From Chloroflexota bacterium (GTDB lineage: Bacteria; Chloroflexota; Dehalococcoidia; Lucifugimonadales; UBA3495), in contig JACZUF010000007.1 in NCBI GenBank assembly GCA_022573285.1, forward strand, positions 1 through 64,000: a DNA stretch of 64,000 bases, written 5' to 3'. Below are positions 25,001 through 33,721 of the stretch, one piece after another; positions within the stretch are counted from its first letter, which is position 1; each line of letters opens with the position of its first letter. A model generated the notes under the pieces. It did not search any database and was not told the origin of the DNA. It saw only the letters and a list, made by a program, of their open reading frames with translations. Made by a program: the position numbers and the translations under genes.

Positions 25001-26032
25001 TTCGGGCAGGGCCACGTTCATGGCGGTGTCGATCGGTCCCAGGCCCAGGGAGCTCTCTTCCCAGTCGGCCTCTTTGCCGGAGCTGAAGATGCCCTGGATT
25101 ATCGGGACGTTCAGCTGGTCCAGATAATCGACCTGGGGCCCGGTGGCGAAGGTCGCGCCGTCCTGGTGCAGGTCGGTCATGGACATGCCCATGGTGTTGA
25201 CGATGCAGTGGACCCGCGCTTTGCCCTTGGAATCGCAGAGGATCTCGGAGAAGGTCCGGTTGACCTGCCCGTCGCCCTCGGGATTGTGCTTCAGGCTGAA
25301 AGAGTAGACCGGCAGCACGTTGGCCCCCAGCTCCTCAAGACGCCGGACCAAGGCGTCCACCGTTTGAAGATTACCGCTCATCCAGTGGGCCCGGTAGAAG
25401 AGGACCGCCACACTGGGACGGCCCGGTTGGAACCTGCGTTCGACGAAGTCTTGGGCGTCCATGCCGTCCGCTTCGTCCGGATGGTAAACGCCTTCCCAGG
25501 GCACCTCGGCGGGGGCTTCGTGGCCGTATTCGGTGCCCAGGTAAGAGTCGCTCAGGAAGAGGAACAAGTTCTGGAAATTGGGCACGCCACCCCGGATTAG
25601 ATAGGAAAAAACGGCGTCAAGCTCGGAGGGCGGAACGGTGCAGGCGGTGACCAGGTCCTGGTCCCATTCCTGGTGGCCGGGGCAGGCGATGAGCGTGGTC
25701 CCTTTTTCGTGGCACAGACGCACCAGAGAGTCGAAGGTCTCGGGCATGGCCCGCTTTCCGCCTAACAGCCGGAGCACCACAACGTCGGCCTGGGCGGCGG
25801 CTTCCAATATCTCTTGTTGTTCGCCATCTCCAGGGAGGTTGGCCGGGTTGAAGGCCTTCACCTCAGGGAAATCCGCCGGCAGCCCTTCCAGGGCCCGGTC
25901 GGCGGTGAGCAGGTCGGTGTCGGCGGTGGTGACAAACAGGATCAAACTGGGGCCGGTCCCTTCCGGCCGCTCCGAGACTGGTCGGAGGCGGGCCGGTGAA
26001 ATATCATGCCTAGGTGGAGGCAGGCCGGTCAA
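22097..26032 (-). CDS. cobN: Cobaltochelatase large subunit CobN
   Basis: A 1311-residue CobN/ChlH-family protein, the porphyrin- or corrin-binding subunit that inserts cobalt into hydrogenobyrinate a,c-diamide with ATP-driven motor partners. Recognisable stretches are [79 protein letters not shown] and [20 protein letters not shown]. A short acidic insert with DD and EE runs near residues 1040-1070 is variable. TTG 26032 overlaps cbiE by 23 bases; the true start may be slightly downstream. Magnesium chelatase ChlH is the alternative, but cbiE and the B12 riboswitches favour cobalt. Confidence 0.9.
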   Translation of the reverse strand: [1311 protein letters not shown]

Positions 26033-26711
26033 ATACCATTATCGAAAGGTCGCTGAACTCGGTGGTGATGGCGGCGCACTCGCTGATGCTGCCGCTCCAA
26101 GACTGTTCGTCGTCGTGGGTGAGGCGTTGGTATACGGTCATACCGCGGTCTCCCGGCACTCCCTCTTTAATCAGGCCCTCGGCGATGCCGGCCGGCATCA
26201 GATCGTAGGGACGGGGCAGGAGGATGACGTTGCGGCCGCCATCCATAAGGTAGTGGACCAACTCCTCCAATGCGGAGCCGGCGCCGTCCCGCCGGTGGAG
26301 GGTGATGAAAACCGTGTCTTCCAGGGATATGCCCGATCGGGACAACGCTATCTGGACGGAACTGATACCGGGCACCAGTTCTACGTGGTCCACCCGCCGT
26401 CTCACCCGGTCGAGGAGCTCCTTGGCCGAGACGTTAAGGTCTCCCCAGGCACAGACCACCAGGCTCTTGCCTTCTTTCGCCTTGCCCACGGCGTAGTCCA
26501 AGACCTCTTCTTGGTTGCGGTAGGCCATGGAACAAAGCTCGGCCTTTTTGGCGAAGGGGCGGATGACGTTTAGGACGGTCTCGAAGCCGGCGACCAAGTC
26601 GGCCTCTTCGATGGCCTGTTTCCCCTTCAGGGTCAAGAAACCGCTGTCCCCCGGACCCACGCCCACGATAGTCACGCGGGTCACCTGGGCGCCGTCTTTG
26701 GCGGAGGTCAT
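26010..26711 (-). CDS. cbiE: Precorrin-6Y C5,15-methyltransferase, CbiE (methyltransferase) part
   Basis: The 233-residue protein is a SAM-dependent tetrapyrrole methylase: VGVGPGDSGFLTLKGKQAIE at the N-terminus, then VVCAWGDLN in the SAM pocket and ELVPGISSVQIALSRSGISL. Among the corrin methylases it looks most like CbiE (N-terminal half of CobL), which methylates C5 or C15. The decarboxylating CbiT half is not fused and not in the window. ATG 26711 has no good ribosome site, so the in-frame GTG near residue 10 is possible. It overlaps cobN and is probably the first gene of that operon. Confidence 0.8.
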   Translation of the reverse strand: MTSAKDGAQVTRVTIVGVGPGDSGFLTLKGKQAIEEADLVAGFETVLNVIRPFAKKAELCSMAYRNQEEVLDYAVGKAKEGKSLVVCAWGDLNVSAKELLDRVRRRVDHVELVPGISSVQIALSRSGISLEDTVFITLHRRDGAGSALEELVHYLMDGGRNVILLPRPYDLMPAGIAEGLIKEGVPGDRGMTVYQRLTHDDEQSWSGSISECAAITTEFSDLSIMVFDRPAST

Positions 26712-26819
26712 CGGGCGGCCGCCGCGGCGGCGAATCGGGTGCTCCCGCAGAGGTATTTCTCCGATTGGGAGATTTCAGATAGGGGATTTACCGGGGAGTT
26801 GTGATTGATCATGGGCGAT

Positions 26820-26849
26820 AAAAAAACCCCGGCAATCGCGACGCCGAGG
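26820..26849 (-). terminator. Terminator hairpin in the cbiE-cobN leader (possible attenuator)
   Basis: On the minus strand CCTCGGC and GCCGGGG pair (one wobble) around a nine-base loop, followed by seven T residues. The hairpin starts about 25 bases after the predicted transcription start and 108 bases before cbiE. An upstream GCCGA in the leader could pair with TCGGC of the first arm, as an alternative fold. No cobalamin aptamer is seen here. Confidence 0.6.
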
Positions 26850-26879
26850 GATCAGATCGGCAAGCTGATATCAAGGGCT

Positions 26880-26908
26880 ACTCTATGATTGGCCGATGGG
26901 GTTGTCAA
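26880..26908 (-). promoter_or_regulatory. Predicted promoter of cbiE-cobN
   Basis: TTGACA (26908-26903) and TAGAGT (26885-26880) with a 17-base spacer on the minus strand. The same two hexamers and spacing occur in the divergent rpsL promoter at 27012-27040. Apart from the two promoters and the hairpin at 26820-26849, the 364-base gap between cbiE and rpsL holds nothing recognised. Confidence 0.6.
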
Positions 26909-27011
26909 GAAGGACGGATAATGGAGGAGAGGGGATATTGCGGGAGGAAGGGAGCCGCACCAGCCCCGTTGCCGTCAGGTGGATTCATAGGCGAATCACT
27001 CGTAAAATCTG

Positions 27012-27040
27012 TTGACATTCTTAGACTCGATTGATAGAGT
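27012..27040 (+). promoter_or_regulatory. Predicted promoter of the ribosomal superoperon
   Basis: TTGACA (27012-27017), a 17-base spacer and TAGAGT (27035-27040), 36 bases before the rpsL start. A perfect -35 and close placement to rpsL support it. Confidence 0.65.
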
Positions 27041-27075
27041 TATATCTCGCGCCCATTGCGGCGAGGGGATTGCTT

Positions 27076-27498
27076 GTGCCAACAGTGAACCAACTGGTAA
27101 GGAAAGGCCGAAAGCCGGTCCGTAAAAAGACCAAGGCTCCGGCCATGCATTGGGTCCAGAATTCCCTCACCAATAGAACGAAATGGGGGCCCGGCTGCCC
27201 GCAGCGGCGGGGTGTTTGCATCCAGGTGCGCACCATGACGCCGAAGAAGCCCAACTCGGCCCTTCGGAAGATCGCCAGGGTCCGCATGACCAACGGAGTA
27301 GAAGTCACCGCCTACATCGGCGGTGAGGGGCATAACCTCCAGGAACACTCGGTGGTGTTGATCAGAGGCGGCCGCGTCAAAGACCTGCCGGGTGTCCGTT
27401 ACCACGTGATCCGCGGCGCTCTCGACTGTGAGGGCGTACCGGACCGCCGGCGAGGCCGCAGCAAGTACGGGGCAGTGAAGCCCCGGGATGGCCGTTAG
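27076..27498 (+). CDS. rpsL: 30S ribosomal protein S12, with a ~14-residue insertion
   Basis: S12 sits at the decoding site of the small subunit. The start is GTG 27076 with GAGGGG seven bases upstream, giving 140 residues. The conserved [43 protein letters not shown] and RSKYGAVKP stretches are present. Between KAPA and CPQRRG the protein has [17 protein letters not shown] (residues 24-40), about 14 residues more than the E. coli protein. It is the first gene of a run continuing to rpsI. Confidence 0.97.
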   Translation: MPTVNQLVRKGRKPVRKKTKAPAMHWVQNSLTNRTKWGPGCPQRRGVCIQVRTMTPKKPNSALRKIARVRMTNGVEVTAYIGGEGHNLQEHSVVLIRGGRVKDLPGVRYHVIRGALDCEGVPDRRRGRSKYGAVKPRDGR

Positions 27499-27572
27499 CC
27501 GGTTACCACGGCTTCCCTTTTCCAACTTTCCCCCTGGACCATGCTTGGACCTAAACGCAGGTGTGAATACCT

Positions 27573-28043
27573 ATGTCTAGAAGACGGCCCGCAGTAAGAA
27601 GGATAATAGCGCCCGACCCGCGTTTCAATGACGTGGAGTTGGCCAGGTTCATTAATCGTTTGATGATGAAGGGCAAAAAGACCCTTGCCCAGCGCATCAC
27701 CTACAGTGCTTTCGACATCATTCAGGAAGAGTCCAACAGGGAACCCCTGGAGGTCTTCCAACAGGCATTAAGGAATGCCACCCCCGCGGTGGAGGTCCGC
27801 CCCAAGCGTATCGGCGGGTCCACCATACAGGTGCCCACGGAACTCCGTGCGGTGCGTAGCGAAGCGCTTGCCATGCGCTGGCTCATCAGAGGGGCCAGGT
27901 CCCGTAACGGGATACCCATGCGGCGGGGATTGGCGCAAGAATTGATGGATGCCTCCCGTGGCGAGGGATCGGCGGTCCGTAGAAGGGAGGAGTTGCACCG
28001 GATGGCGGAAGCCAACCGGGCCTTTGTGCACTACCGTAGGTAA
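27573..28043 (+). CDS. rpsG: 30S ribosomal protein S7
   Basis: S7 binds the 3' major domain of 16S rRNA and nucleates head assembly. The 156-residue protein has the normal length and landmarks: DPRFNDVELARFINRLMMKG, VEVRPKRIGGSTIQVP and MAEANRAFVHYRR at the end. It follows rpsL by 74 bases in the usual str order. Confidence 0.97.
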   Translation: MSRRRPAVRRIIAPDPRFNDVELARFINRLMMKGKKTLAQRITYSAFDIIQEESNREPLEVFQQALRNATPAVEVRPKRIGGSTIQVPTELRAVRSEALAMRWLIRGARSRNGIPMRRGLAQELMDASRGEGSAVRRREELHRMAEANRAFVHYRR

Positions 28044-28115
28044 TTTTCTTTTCAGTTAATTCCCAGTAGGGCCCAGCGCCCAGTCTTCATTGTCCAGTAT
28101 CCTGTGCCCAGTCTC

Positions 28116-30206
28116 ATGGAAGCCAAGGAAGCCAAGTACCCAATTGCGCAGATCCGCAATATTGGGTTTATCGCCCACATCGACGCCGGTAAGACCACTA
28201 CAACCGAGCAGGTACTATTCGCCACCGGCCGCATCCACCGCGCCGGCGGCGTGGACGACGGCAACACCACGATGGACTGGATGCCCCAGGAAAAAGAAAG
28301 GGGCATCACCATCACCGCCGCGGCAACCACCACCTACTGGCAAGACTGCCGCATCAACATCATCGACACCCCGGGCCACGTCGATTTCACCGCTGAAGTA
28401 GAACGCAGTCTCCGTGTCTTGGACGGCGGCATCGTCGTGCTCGACGCCGTCGCCGGCGTCCAGCCCCAGTCGGAAACCGTCTGGCGGCAGGCCGACACCT
28501 ACAAGGTCCCACGAATCTGCTTCGTCAATAAGATGGACCGGGTCGGCGCCAGCTACGAGCGCACCATCGAGTCCATCCGCCGCCGCCTGAAAGGCAATCC
28601 CGTGGCCATTCAATTGCCCATCGGCGTCGAGGACCAGTTCGCCGGGATGATTGACCTGATCAACGGGAAAGCCACCATGTATCCCGTGGGCAGGGTCAAT
28701 GAAGGCAACGCCGACCGCCCGGAAGAGGTCGACATGCCGGCCGAGTACGAAAACGAGTTCCAGCAGTACCGTCAAGCAATGATCGAGAAGGTCGTTGAGA
28801 CCGATGAAGCCCTTCTGATCAAATATCTGGAAGGCGAAGAAATCACCCCAGAGGAACTGAAAAAGGCCCTGAGACAGGCCACCATCGACCAGAAGTTGGT
28901 GCCGGTCTTGTGCGGCAGCGCCATGTTCGCCAAGGGTATACACCCTTTGTTGGACGCCATCATTTGGTACCTGCCCTCCCCCGCCGACGCACCTCCCGTA
29001 GAAGGCATCAACCCCCGCACCGAAGAAATCGAACTCCGCTACTCCGATGAGAATGCTCCTCTCGCCGCCTTGGCGTTCAAAGTGGCAACCGACCCCTACG
29101 TGGGCCGTCTGGTGTTCCTCCGGGTATATTCGGGCACGGTGAAGGCCGGGGCCGTGGTACACAATGTTTCCAAGAATGGCCGCGAGCGCATGGGGCGCCT
29201 CCTCCGGATGCACGCCAACTCCAGAGAGGAATTGGAGGAGGTCACCGCCGGAAACATCTGCGCCGCGATCGGCCTGAAGAACACGTTCACCGGCGATACC
29301 ATCGGTACCCTGGACCAGCCGGTGATCCTAGAGCCGCCCAAGTTCCCCAAGCCGGTTGTGTCGGTGGCCATCGAGCCCATGACCAAGGCTGACCAAGACC
29401 GTCTGACGGACGCATTGCGGAAATTGTCCGACGAGGACCCAACCTTCGTGGTCCACGTCAACGACGAGACGGGCCAGACCATCATGTCGGGCATGGGAGA
29501 GCTGCACCTTGAGGTGCTGGTCGACCGGATGCGCCGGGAATTCAACGTCGCGGCCCAGGTCGGGATGCCCCGTGTCTCCTACCGCGAGACCCTGACCATT
29601 TCCCGGCAGGTCGAGGGCCGGTTCGTCCGGCAGACCGGCGGCCACGGCCAGTTTGGCCACGTGGTGTTGGACCTAATACCCCTGGAACGGGGCGAGGGAA
29701 TCGTCTTCGAAAACAAAATCACCAGGGGCGCGATCCCCAGGGAATATATCCCCGCGGTAGAGAAAGGCGTGAGGGACGCCCTAGACAATGGACCCCTGGC
29801 CGGGTATCCTCTGGTGGACTTAAAAGTATGCTTGGTGGATGGAAGCTTCCACCAGGTAGACTCTTCTGAGTTGGCTTTCCGCAGCGCCGGAATGTTGGCC
29901 ATCAGGGAGGGCGCGCCTAAGTGCGCGCCGGTTCTGCTTGAGCCCATTGCCGATCTGGAAGTGGTGACCCCGGGGGAATACCTCGGCGATGTCATTGGGG
30001 ACCTGGGGACACGGCGGGCCCAGATACAGAGCATCGAGGGTCAGGAAAACCTCCAGTCGGTCCGGGCGTTATTGCCTTTGGGCGAAACGTTCTCCTATAC
30101 GACTGCGCTTCGTTCCATCAGCCAGGGCCGTGCCTCGTACACCATGGAATTCAAGTATTACGAGCCGGTTCCGGACCACATCGTTAAGACGTTGGTCACG
30201 GCGTAG
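28116..30206 (+). CDS. fusA: Elongation factor G
   Basis: EF-G drives translocation with GTP hydrolysis. The 696-residue protein shows [13 protein letters not shown] (P-loop), [12 protein letters not shown] (switch I), [12 protein letters not shown] (G3), NKMDR (G4), then domain II, and domains III-V up to [18 protein letters not shown] 28116 is chosen because the family N-terminus follows; a GTG lies four codons earlier and neither has a clear ribosome site. The usual tuf gene does not follow; rpsJ comes next after 68 bases. Confidence 0.97.
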   Translation: MEAKEAKYPIAQIRNIGFIAHIDAGKTTTTEQVLFATGRIHRAGGVDDGNTTMDWMPQEKERGITITAAATTTYWQDCRINIIDTPGHVDFTAEVERSLRVLDGGIVVLDAVAGVQPQSETVWRQADTYKVPRICFVNKMDRVGASYERTIESIRRRLKGNPVAIQLPIGVEDQFAGMIDLINGKATMYPVGRVNEGNADRPEEVDMPAEYENEFQQYRQAMIEKVVETDEALLIKYLEGEEITPEELKKALRQATIDQKLVPVLCGSAMFAKGIHPLLDAIIWYLPSPADAPPVEGINPRTEEIELRYSDENAPLAALAFKVATDPYVGRLVFLRVYSGTVKAGAVVHNVSKNGRERMGRLLRMHANSREELEEVTAGNICAAIGLKNTFTGDTIGTLDQPVILEPPKFPKPVVSVAIEPMTKADQDRLTDALRKLSDEDPTFVVHVNDETGQTIMSGMGELHLEVLVDRMRREFNVAAQVGMPRVSYRETLTISRQVEGRFVRQTGGHGQFGHVVLDLIPLERGEGIVFENKITRGAIPREYIPAVEKGVRDALDNGPLAGYPLVDLKVCLVDGSFHQVDSSELAFRSAGMLAIREGAPKCAPVLLEPIADLEVVTPGEYLGDVIGDLGTRRAQIQSIEGQENLQSVRALLPLGETFSYTTALRSISQGRASYTMEFKYYEPVPDHIVKTLVTA

Positions 30207-30274
30207 GCCCGAGGCCCAATCCCAACAAGCGATTTATTAAGAATAAGGACGACCAAAAAGCAGGTATCGGATAT

Positions 30275-30586
30275 ATGGCAACTCGGCAAAAAGTACGGAT
30301 CATCTTGAAGGCCTTCGATCATAAGATGCTGGACCTGTCCACCGGACAGATCGTAGAGACGGCCGAACGGACCGGGGCCCGCGTCGCCGGACCGGTGCCG
30401 CTACCCACCCATATCCGGCGGTTCTGCGTCATCCGCGGCCCCCATGTGGACAAAGACTCCCGCGAGCATTTTGAGATCCGGACCCATAAGCGCCTGATCG
30501 ACATCCTCGAGCCTACGTCCAAGACCATCGACTCGCTGACCAGGCTGAACCTGCCGGCGGGCGTCGATATCTCCATAAAGCTATAG
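30275..30586 (+). CDS. rpsJ: 30S ribosomal protein S10
   Basis: The 103-residue S10 has the standard layout [46 protein letters not shown] and [13 protein letters not shown]. It is part of the 30S head and, as NusE, of antitermination complexes. It opens the S10 gene order rpsJ-rplC-rplD-rplW-rplB, 27 bases before rplC. Confidence 0.97.
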   Translation: MATRQKVRIILKAFDHKMLDLSTGQIVETAERTGARVAGPVPLPTHIRRFCVIRGPHVDKDSREHFEIRTHKRLIDILEPTSKTIDSLTRLNLPAGVDISIKL

Positions 30587-30613
30587 TCAACAGATCAGGA
30601 AGGGCTGCCAATA

Positions 30614-31231
30614 ATGCTCCAGGGATTCCTGGGAAAGAAGATAGGGATGACTCAGATCTTCCGTGAAGACGGAAGGGTGGTCCCCGTTACTGTTATCGAG
30701 GCCGGCCCCTGCGTCGTCACCCAGGTCAAGACCAAGGAGACCGACGGCTACGAGGCGGTCCAACTGGGGTTCGGCGAGGTCAAACGCCGGAACAAGCCAT
30801 TAAGCGGCCACCTGAAAGACAGCCGTTTGTGCCGGTTCCTACGCGAGGTAGCCGCCGATAACACCAGCGAATTTGAAGTCGGCCAGACCATCAGCGTGGA
30901 CATCTTCCAGGCCGGAGAGAAAGTAGATATCATCGGCCGTTCCAAGGGCCGCGGATTCGCCGGCGTCATGAAGCGCTGGGGGTTTAAGGGCGGGCCTAAG
31001 ACCCACGGCCAGTCCGACCGGGCCCGGGCTCCTGGGTCCATCGGCGGCGGCACCACCCCCGGCAAGGTCTACAAGGGCCTGAAGATGGCCGGGCACATGG
31101 GCAACCGCCGGATCACCGTGAAGGGCCTGGAGATCGTCGAAGTCGACGCCGAGCGGAACCTGCTCCTGATCAAGGGCGGCATTCCAGGGGCCACCAACAG
31201 CCTGGTCCAGATCAGGAGGGTTGGCGCCTAG
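30614..31231 (+). CDS. rplC: 50S ribosomal protein L3
   Basis: L3 binds near the peptidyl transferase centre. The 205-residue protein starts MLQGFLGKKIGMTQIFREDG and contains GRSKGRGFAGVMKRWGFKGG, SIGGGTTPGKVYKGLKMAGH and a normal C-terminus. Length and order (between rpsJ and rplD) are usual. Confidence 0.97.
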   Translation: MLQGFLGKKIGMTQIFREDGRVVPVTVIEAGPCVVTQVKTKETDGYEAVQLGFGEVKRRNKPLSGHLKDSRLCRFLREVAADNTSEFEVGQTISVDIFQAGEKVDIIGRSKGRGFAGVMKRWGFKGGPKTHGQSDRARAPGSIGGGTTPGKVYKGLKMAGHMGNRRITVKGLEIVEVDAERNLLLIKGGIPGATNSLVQIRRVGA

Positions 31232-31276
31232 CCGTGCTGGCGCGTAACCGCGCTGACATAAAGATATAAAGAGCCA

Positions 31277-32302
31277 ATGCAAGTTTTAGTTAAGAATCAA
31301 AATGGTGACGCGCTGGAAAGCATCGAACTCAACGATGCCGTCTTCAACGTGCCCATGAATCCCTCCCTGGTGCACCAGGCAATGGTCATCTATCAAGGCA
31401 ACAAGCGCCAGGGCACCAGTTCCACCAAGACCAGGGCCCAGGTGTCCGGCGGCGGCCGCAAGCCGTGGATCCAGAAGCACACCGGCCGGGCGCGCCAAGG
31501 CAGCATCAGAGCCCCCCAGTGGCGTCACGGCGGTGTCGTCTTCGGCCCCCATCCCCGCAGCTACCGGGCCGCGCTGCCCAAGCGCATGAAGAGACAGGCC
31601 CTGCGTTGCGTGCTCTCGGACAAGGCCCGGCAGGACCGTTTGGTCTGCCTGGACTCCACCGACACCATCGACGGCAGGACCAAGTCCATGGCCCAGCTAT
31701 TGGAGAATCTCTCCGTCTCCGGATCGGCCTTGGTGGTTACCAAGGGCTCCGACCGGGACGTTGTCATGGCGGCCCATAACCTGAAAAAGGTCTGGACCCT
31801 CCCGGTCAACCAACTGAACGCCCAGGAACTGCTGGCCAGGGATACGGTGATCATGACCGTGGAAGCTGCCCGGTGGGCGGAAGAGACCTTGGCTGTAGAA
31901 CCCCACGGACGGCGAGGCGCCAAATGGGCTACTGCCGTCCCAGCCGCCGACGCCCCGATTGAAATCGGGGAACCGGAAGCCGCCGCCCCCGAACCCGTGG
32001 CAGATGAAGCGCCGGCGGCGGATGAGGCAGTTCCTGCGGTTGAAGAAGAGACCCCGGCCCCCCGGCCGCGCCGCCGCCGCACCACCGCCCGGACGACCGA
32101 GGCCGCCGCACCGGAGGCCGCTGCTGAGACGCCCGGTGAGACATCCATCGAAGAGGAAGCCCCCAAACCGCGGCCCCGCCGCCGCCGGACCACCGCCCGC
32201 GCGGCGCAAGAGCCTGCCGCGGAGGCCCCGGCCCCTGATCCGGAGCCCACGGAAAATCCGCCTGCGGAAAATCCGCCTGCGGAAAATCCGGAGGAGGCTT
32301 AG
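31277..32302 (+). CDS. rplD: 50S ribosomal protein L4 with a ~130-residue low-complexity C-terminal tail
   Basis: Residues 1-~208 are a normal L4 (GTSSTKTRAQVSGGGRKPW, RARQGSIRAPQWRHGGVVFG, TLPVNQLNAQELLARDTVIM). L4 lines the exit tunnel and in some bacteria represses its own operon. The remaining ~130 residues are rich in Ala, Pro and Glu, with two basic repeats PRPRRRRTTAR, and end in a PPAEN repeat. The frame continues to the stop just before rplW, so the tail is read as part of the protein. Its DNA includes a CCCGATTGAAATCGGG palindrome at 31954-31969. Typical L4 is about 205 residues. Confidence 0.93.
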   Translation: MQVLVKNQNGDALESIELNDAVFNVPMNPSLVHQAMVIYQGNKRQGTSSTKTRAQVSGGGRKPWIQKHTGRARQGSIRAPQWRHGGVVFGPHPRSYRAALPKRMKRQALRCVLSDKARQDRLVCLDSTDTIDGRTKSMAQLLENLSVSGSALVVTKGSDRDVVMAAHNLKKVWTLPVNQLNAQELLARDTVIMTVEAARWAEETLAVEPHGRRGAKWATAVPAADAPIEIGEPEAAAPEPVADEAPAADEAVPAVEEETPAPRPRRRRTTARTTEAAAPEAAAETPGETSIEEEAPKPRPRRRRTTARAAQEPAAEAPAPDPEPTENPPAENPPAENPEEA

Positions 32303-32587
32303 ATGGATATCCATCGCGTGCTCATCAAGCCCACCATCACGGAGAAGAGCACCCTCTTGCAGGAATCGGGCAAGTACACCTTCCACATAGCCCCCCGGGC
32401 CAACAAGGTGGAAGTTAAAGAGGCCGTTGAGAAGAACTTCGGCGTCACCGTGCTGGATGTGAACATCACCAAGTCGCGGGGGAAGATGAAGCGCTACGGC
32501 CCGCGCATCACCAAGCAGCCCGACATCAAAAAGGCGGTTGTAACGCTGAAGCAAGGCGACCGCATCAACCTGATCGAGGGGCTGTAG
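32303..32587 (+). CDS. rplW: 50S ribosomal protein L23
   Basis: The 94-residue L23 ([55 protein letters not shown]) sits at the tunnel exit and binds trigger factor and SRP. ATG 32303 directly abuts the rplD stop. Length is normal. Confidence 0.96.
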   Translation: MDIHRVLIKPTITEKSTLLQESGKYTFHIAPRANKVEVKEAVEKNFGVTVLDVNITKSRGKMKRYGPRITKQPDIKKAVVTLKQGDRINLIEGL

Positions 32588-32597
32588 AGACCTCGCC

Positions 32598-33431
32598 ATG
32601 CCGTTGAAGATCCTAAAGCCTAGGACGCCGGGAACCCGGAACGCGGTGCGCCCCTCCTTCGAGGAGATCACCGCTAAAAAGCCGGAGAAATCCCTGCTGG
32701 AGCCCAAGACCAACCATGCCGGACGCAACAACCGGGGCCGCATAACTACGCGGAGCCGGGGTGGTGGGTCGAAACGCATGTACCGGCAGATCGACTTCAA
32801 GCGGAGAAAGGACGGCGTGCCGGGCCGGGTGAAGTCCATCGAGTACGACCCGAACCGGACTACCCGCATAGCCTTGATCTTTTATGTCGACGGCGAGAAG
32901 AGTTATATCCTGGCGCCCCACGGTTTGGAAGTGGGCGCTTTCGTCCAATCCGGACCGGACGCCGAGATCAGCTTGGGCAATTGTCTGCCCCTGCAGAACA
33001 TCCCGACTGGAACGGTGGTCCACAACCTGGAGTTGACTCCGGGCAGGGGCGGTCAGATGGTCCGTGGGGCCGGCACCGGCGCCCAGGTATTGTCCCGGGA
33101 AGGCGAGTACGTCCTGATACGTCTGCCCTCGGGCGAGATGCGCCGGATTTTGCTTCGCTGCCGGGCCAGCGTTGGGCAACTTTCCAATCCCGACCACAAG
33201 AACGAAAGCCTGGGGAAGGCGGGGGCCTCCCGCCACAAGGGCCGCCGCCCCCAAGTGCGCGGCGTGGCCAAGAACCCGGTGGACCATCCCCACGGCGGTG
33301 GGGAGGGACGTTCTCCCATCGGCATGCCGGGGCCCAAGACGCCCTGGGGCAAACCGACGTTGGGTTACAAGACACGGCGCAAGAAGAAGGCGTCCAGCAA
33401 GTTCATCATGCGCAGGACCAGGAGACGGTAG
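32598..33431 (+). CDS. rplB: 50S ribosomal protein L2
   Basis: The 277-residue L2 is needed for subunit joining and peptidyl transfer. It carries [51 protein letters not shown] and the C-terminal [19 protein letters not shown] with the conserved His. Length and position after rplW are normal. Confidence 0.97.
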   Translation: MPLKILKPRTPGTRNAVRPSFEEITAKKPEKSLLEPKTNHAGRNNRGRITTRSRGGGSKRMYRQIDFKRRKDGVPGRVKSIEYDPNRTTRIALIFYVDGEKSYILAPHGLEVGAFVQSGPDAEISLGNCLPLQNIPTGTVVHNLELTPGRGGQMVRGAGTGAQVLSREGEYVLIRLPSGEMRRILLRCRASVGQLSNPDHKNESLGKAGASRHKGRRPQVRGVAKNPVDHPHGGGEGRSPIGMPGPKTPWGKPTLGYKTRRKKKASSKFIMRRTRRR

Positions 33432-33432
33432 G

Positions 33433-33717
33433 ATGTCCCGATCGATAAAAAAGGGACCGTACGTAAATCCCAAGCTCATGAAGAAGGTGGATGCGGTGCA
33501 ACGCTCCGGGGCCAATACGGTCATCCGGACGTGGGCCCGCGCCTCTATGATCATGCCCGAGATGGTCGGCCTGACCTTCGGAGTGCATGACGGCCGCCGG
33601 CACGTGCCGGTGTTTATCACGGAGAACATGGTTGGCCACCGGTTGGGGGAGTTCTCTCCCACCAGGACCTTCCGTGGACATGTATCAAGGTCCGAACGGA
33701 CCAGCCGGGTGAGGTAA
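33433..33717 (+). CDS. rpsS: 30S ribosomal protein S19
   Basis: The 94-residue S19 starts [20 protein letters not shown] and holds [20 protein letters not shown] and [15 protein letters not shown]. It belongs to the 30S head next to S13. ATG 33433 lies one base after the rplB stop, so the two genes are tightly coupled. Confidence 0.97.
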   Translation: MSRSIKKGPYVNPKLMKKVDAVQRSGANTVIRTWARASMIMPEMVGLTFGVHDGRRHVPVFITENMVGHRLGEFSPTRTFRGHVSRSERTSRVR

Positions 33718-33721
33718 CCAA

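Noticed and set aside
24566-25600. 344-codon plus-strand frame inside cobN
   Set aside because: CobN is continuous and recognisable on the minus strand through this stretch, so the plus frame is a shadow.
26712-27010. A third cobalamin riboswitch upstream of cbiE
   Set aside because: No B12 box (AGCCAGGAGACCTGCC-like) and no GCCACTG element were found on the minus strand.
28215-29213. 332-codon minus-strand frame inside fusA
   Set aside because: It mirrors the EF-G coding sequence and shows no family resemblance.
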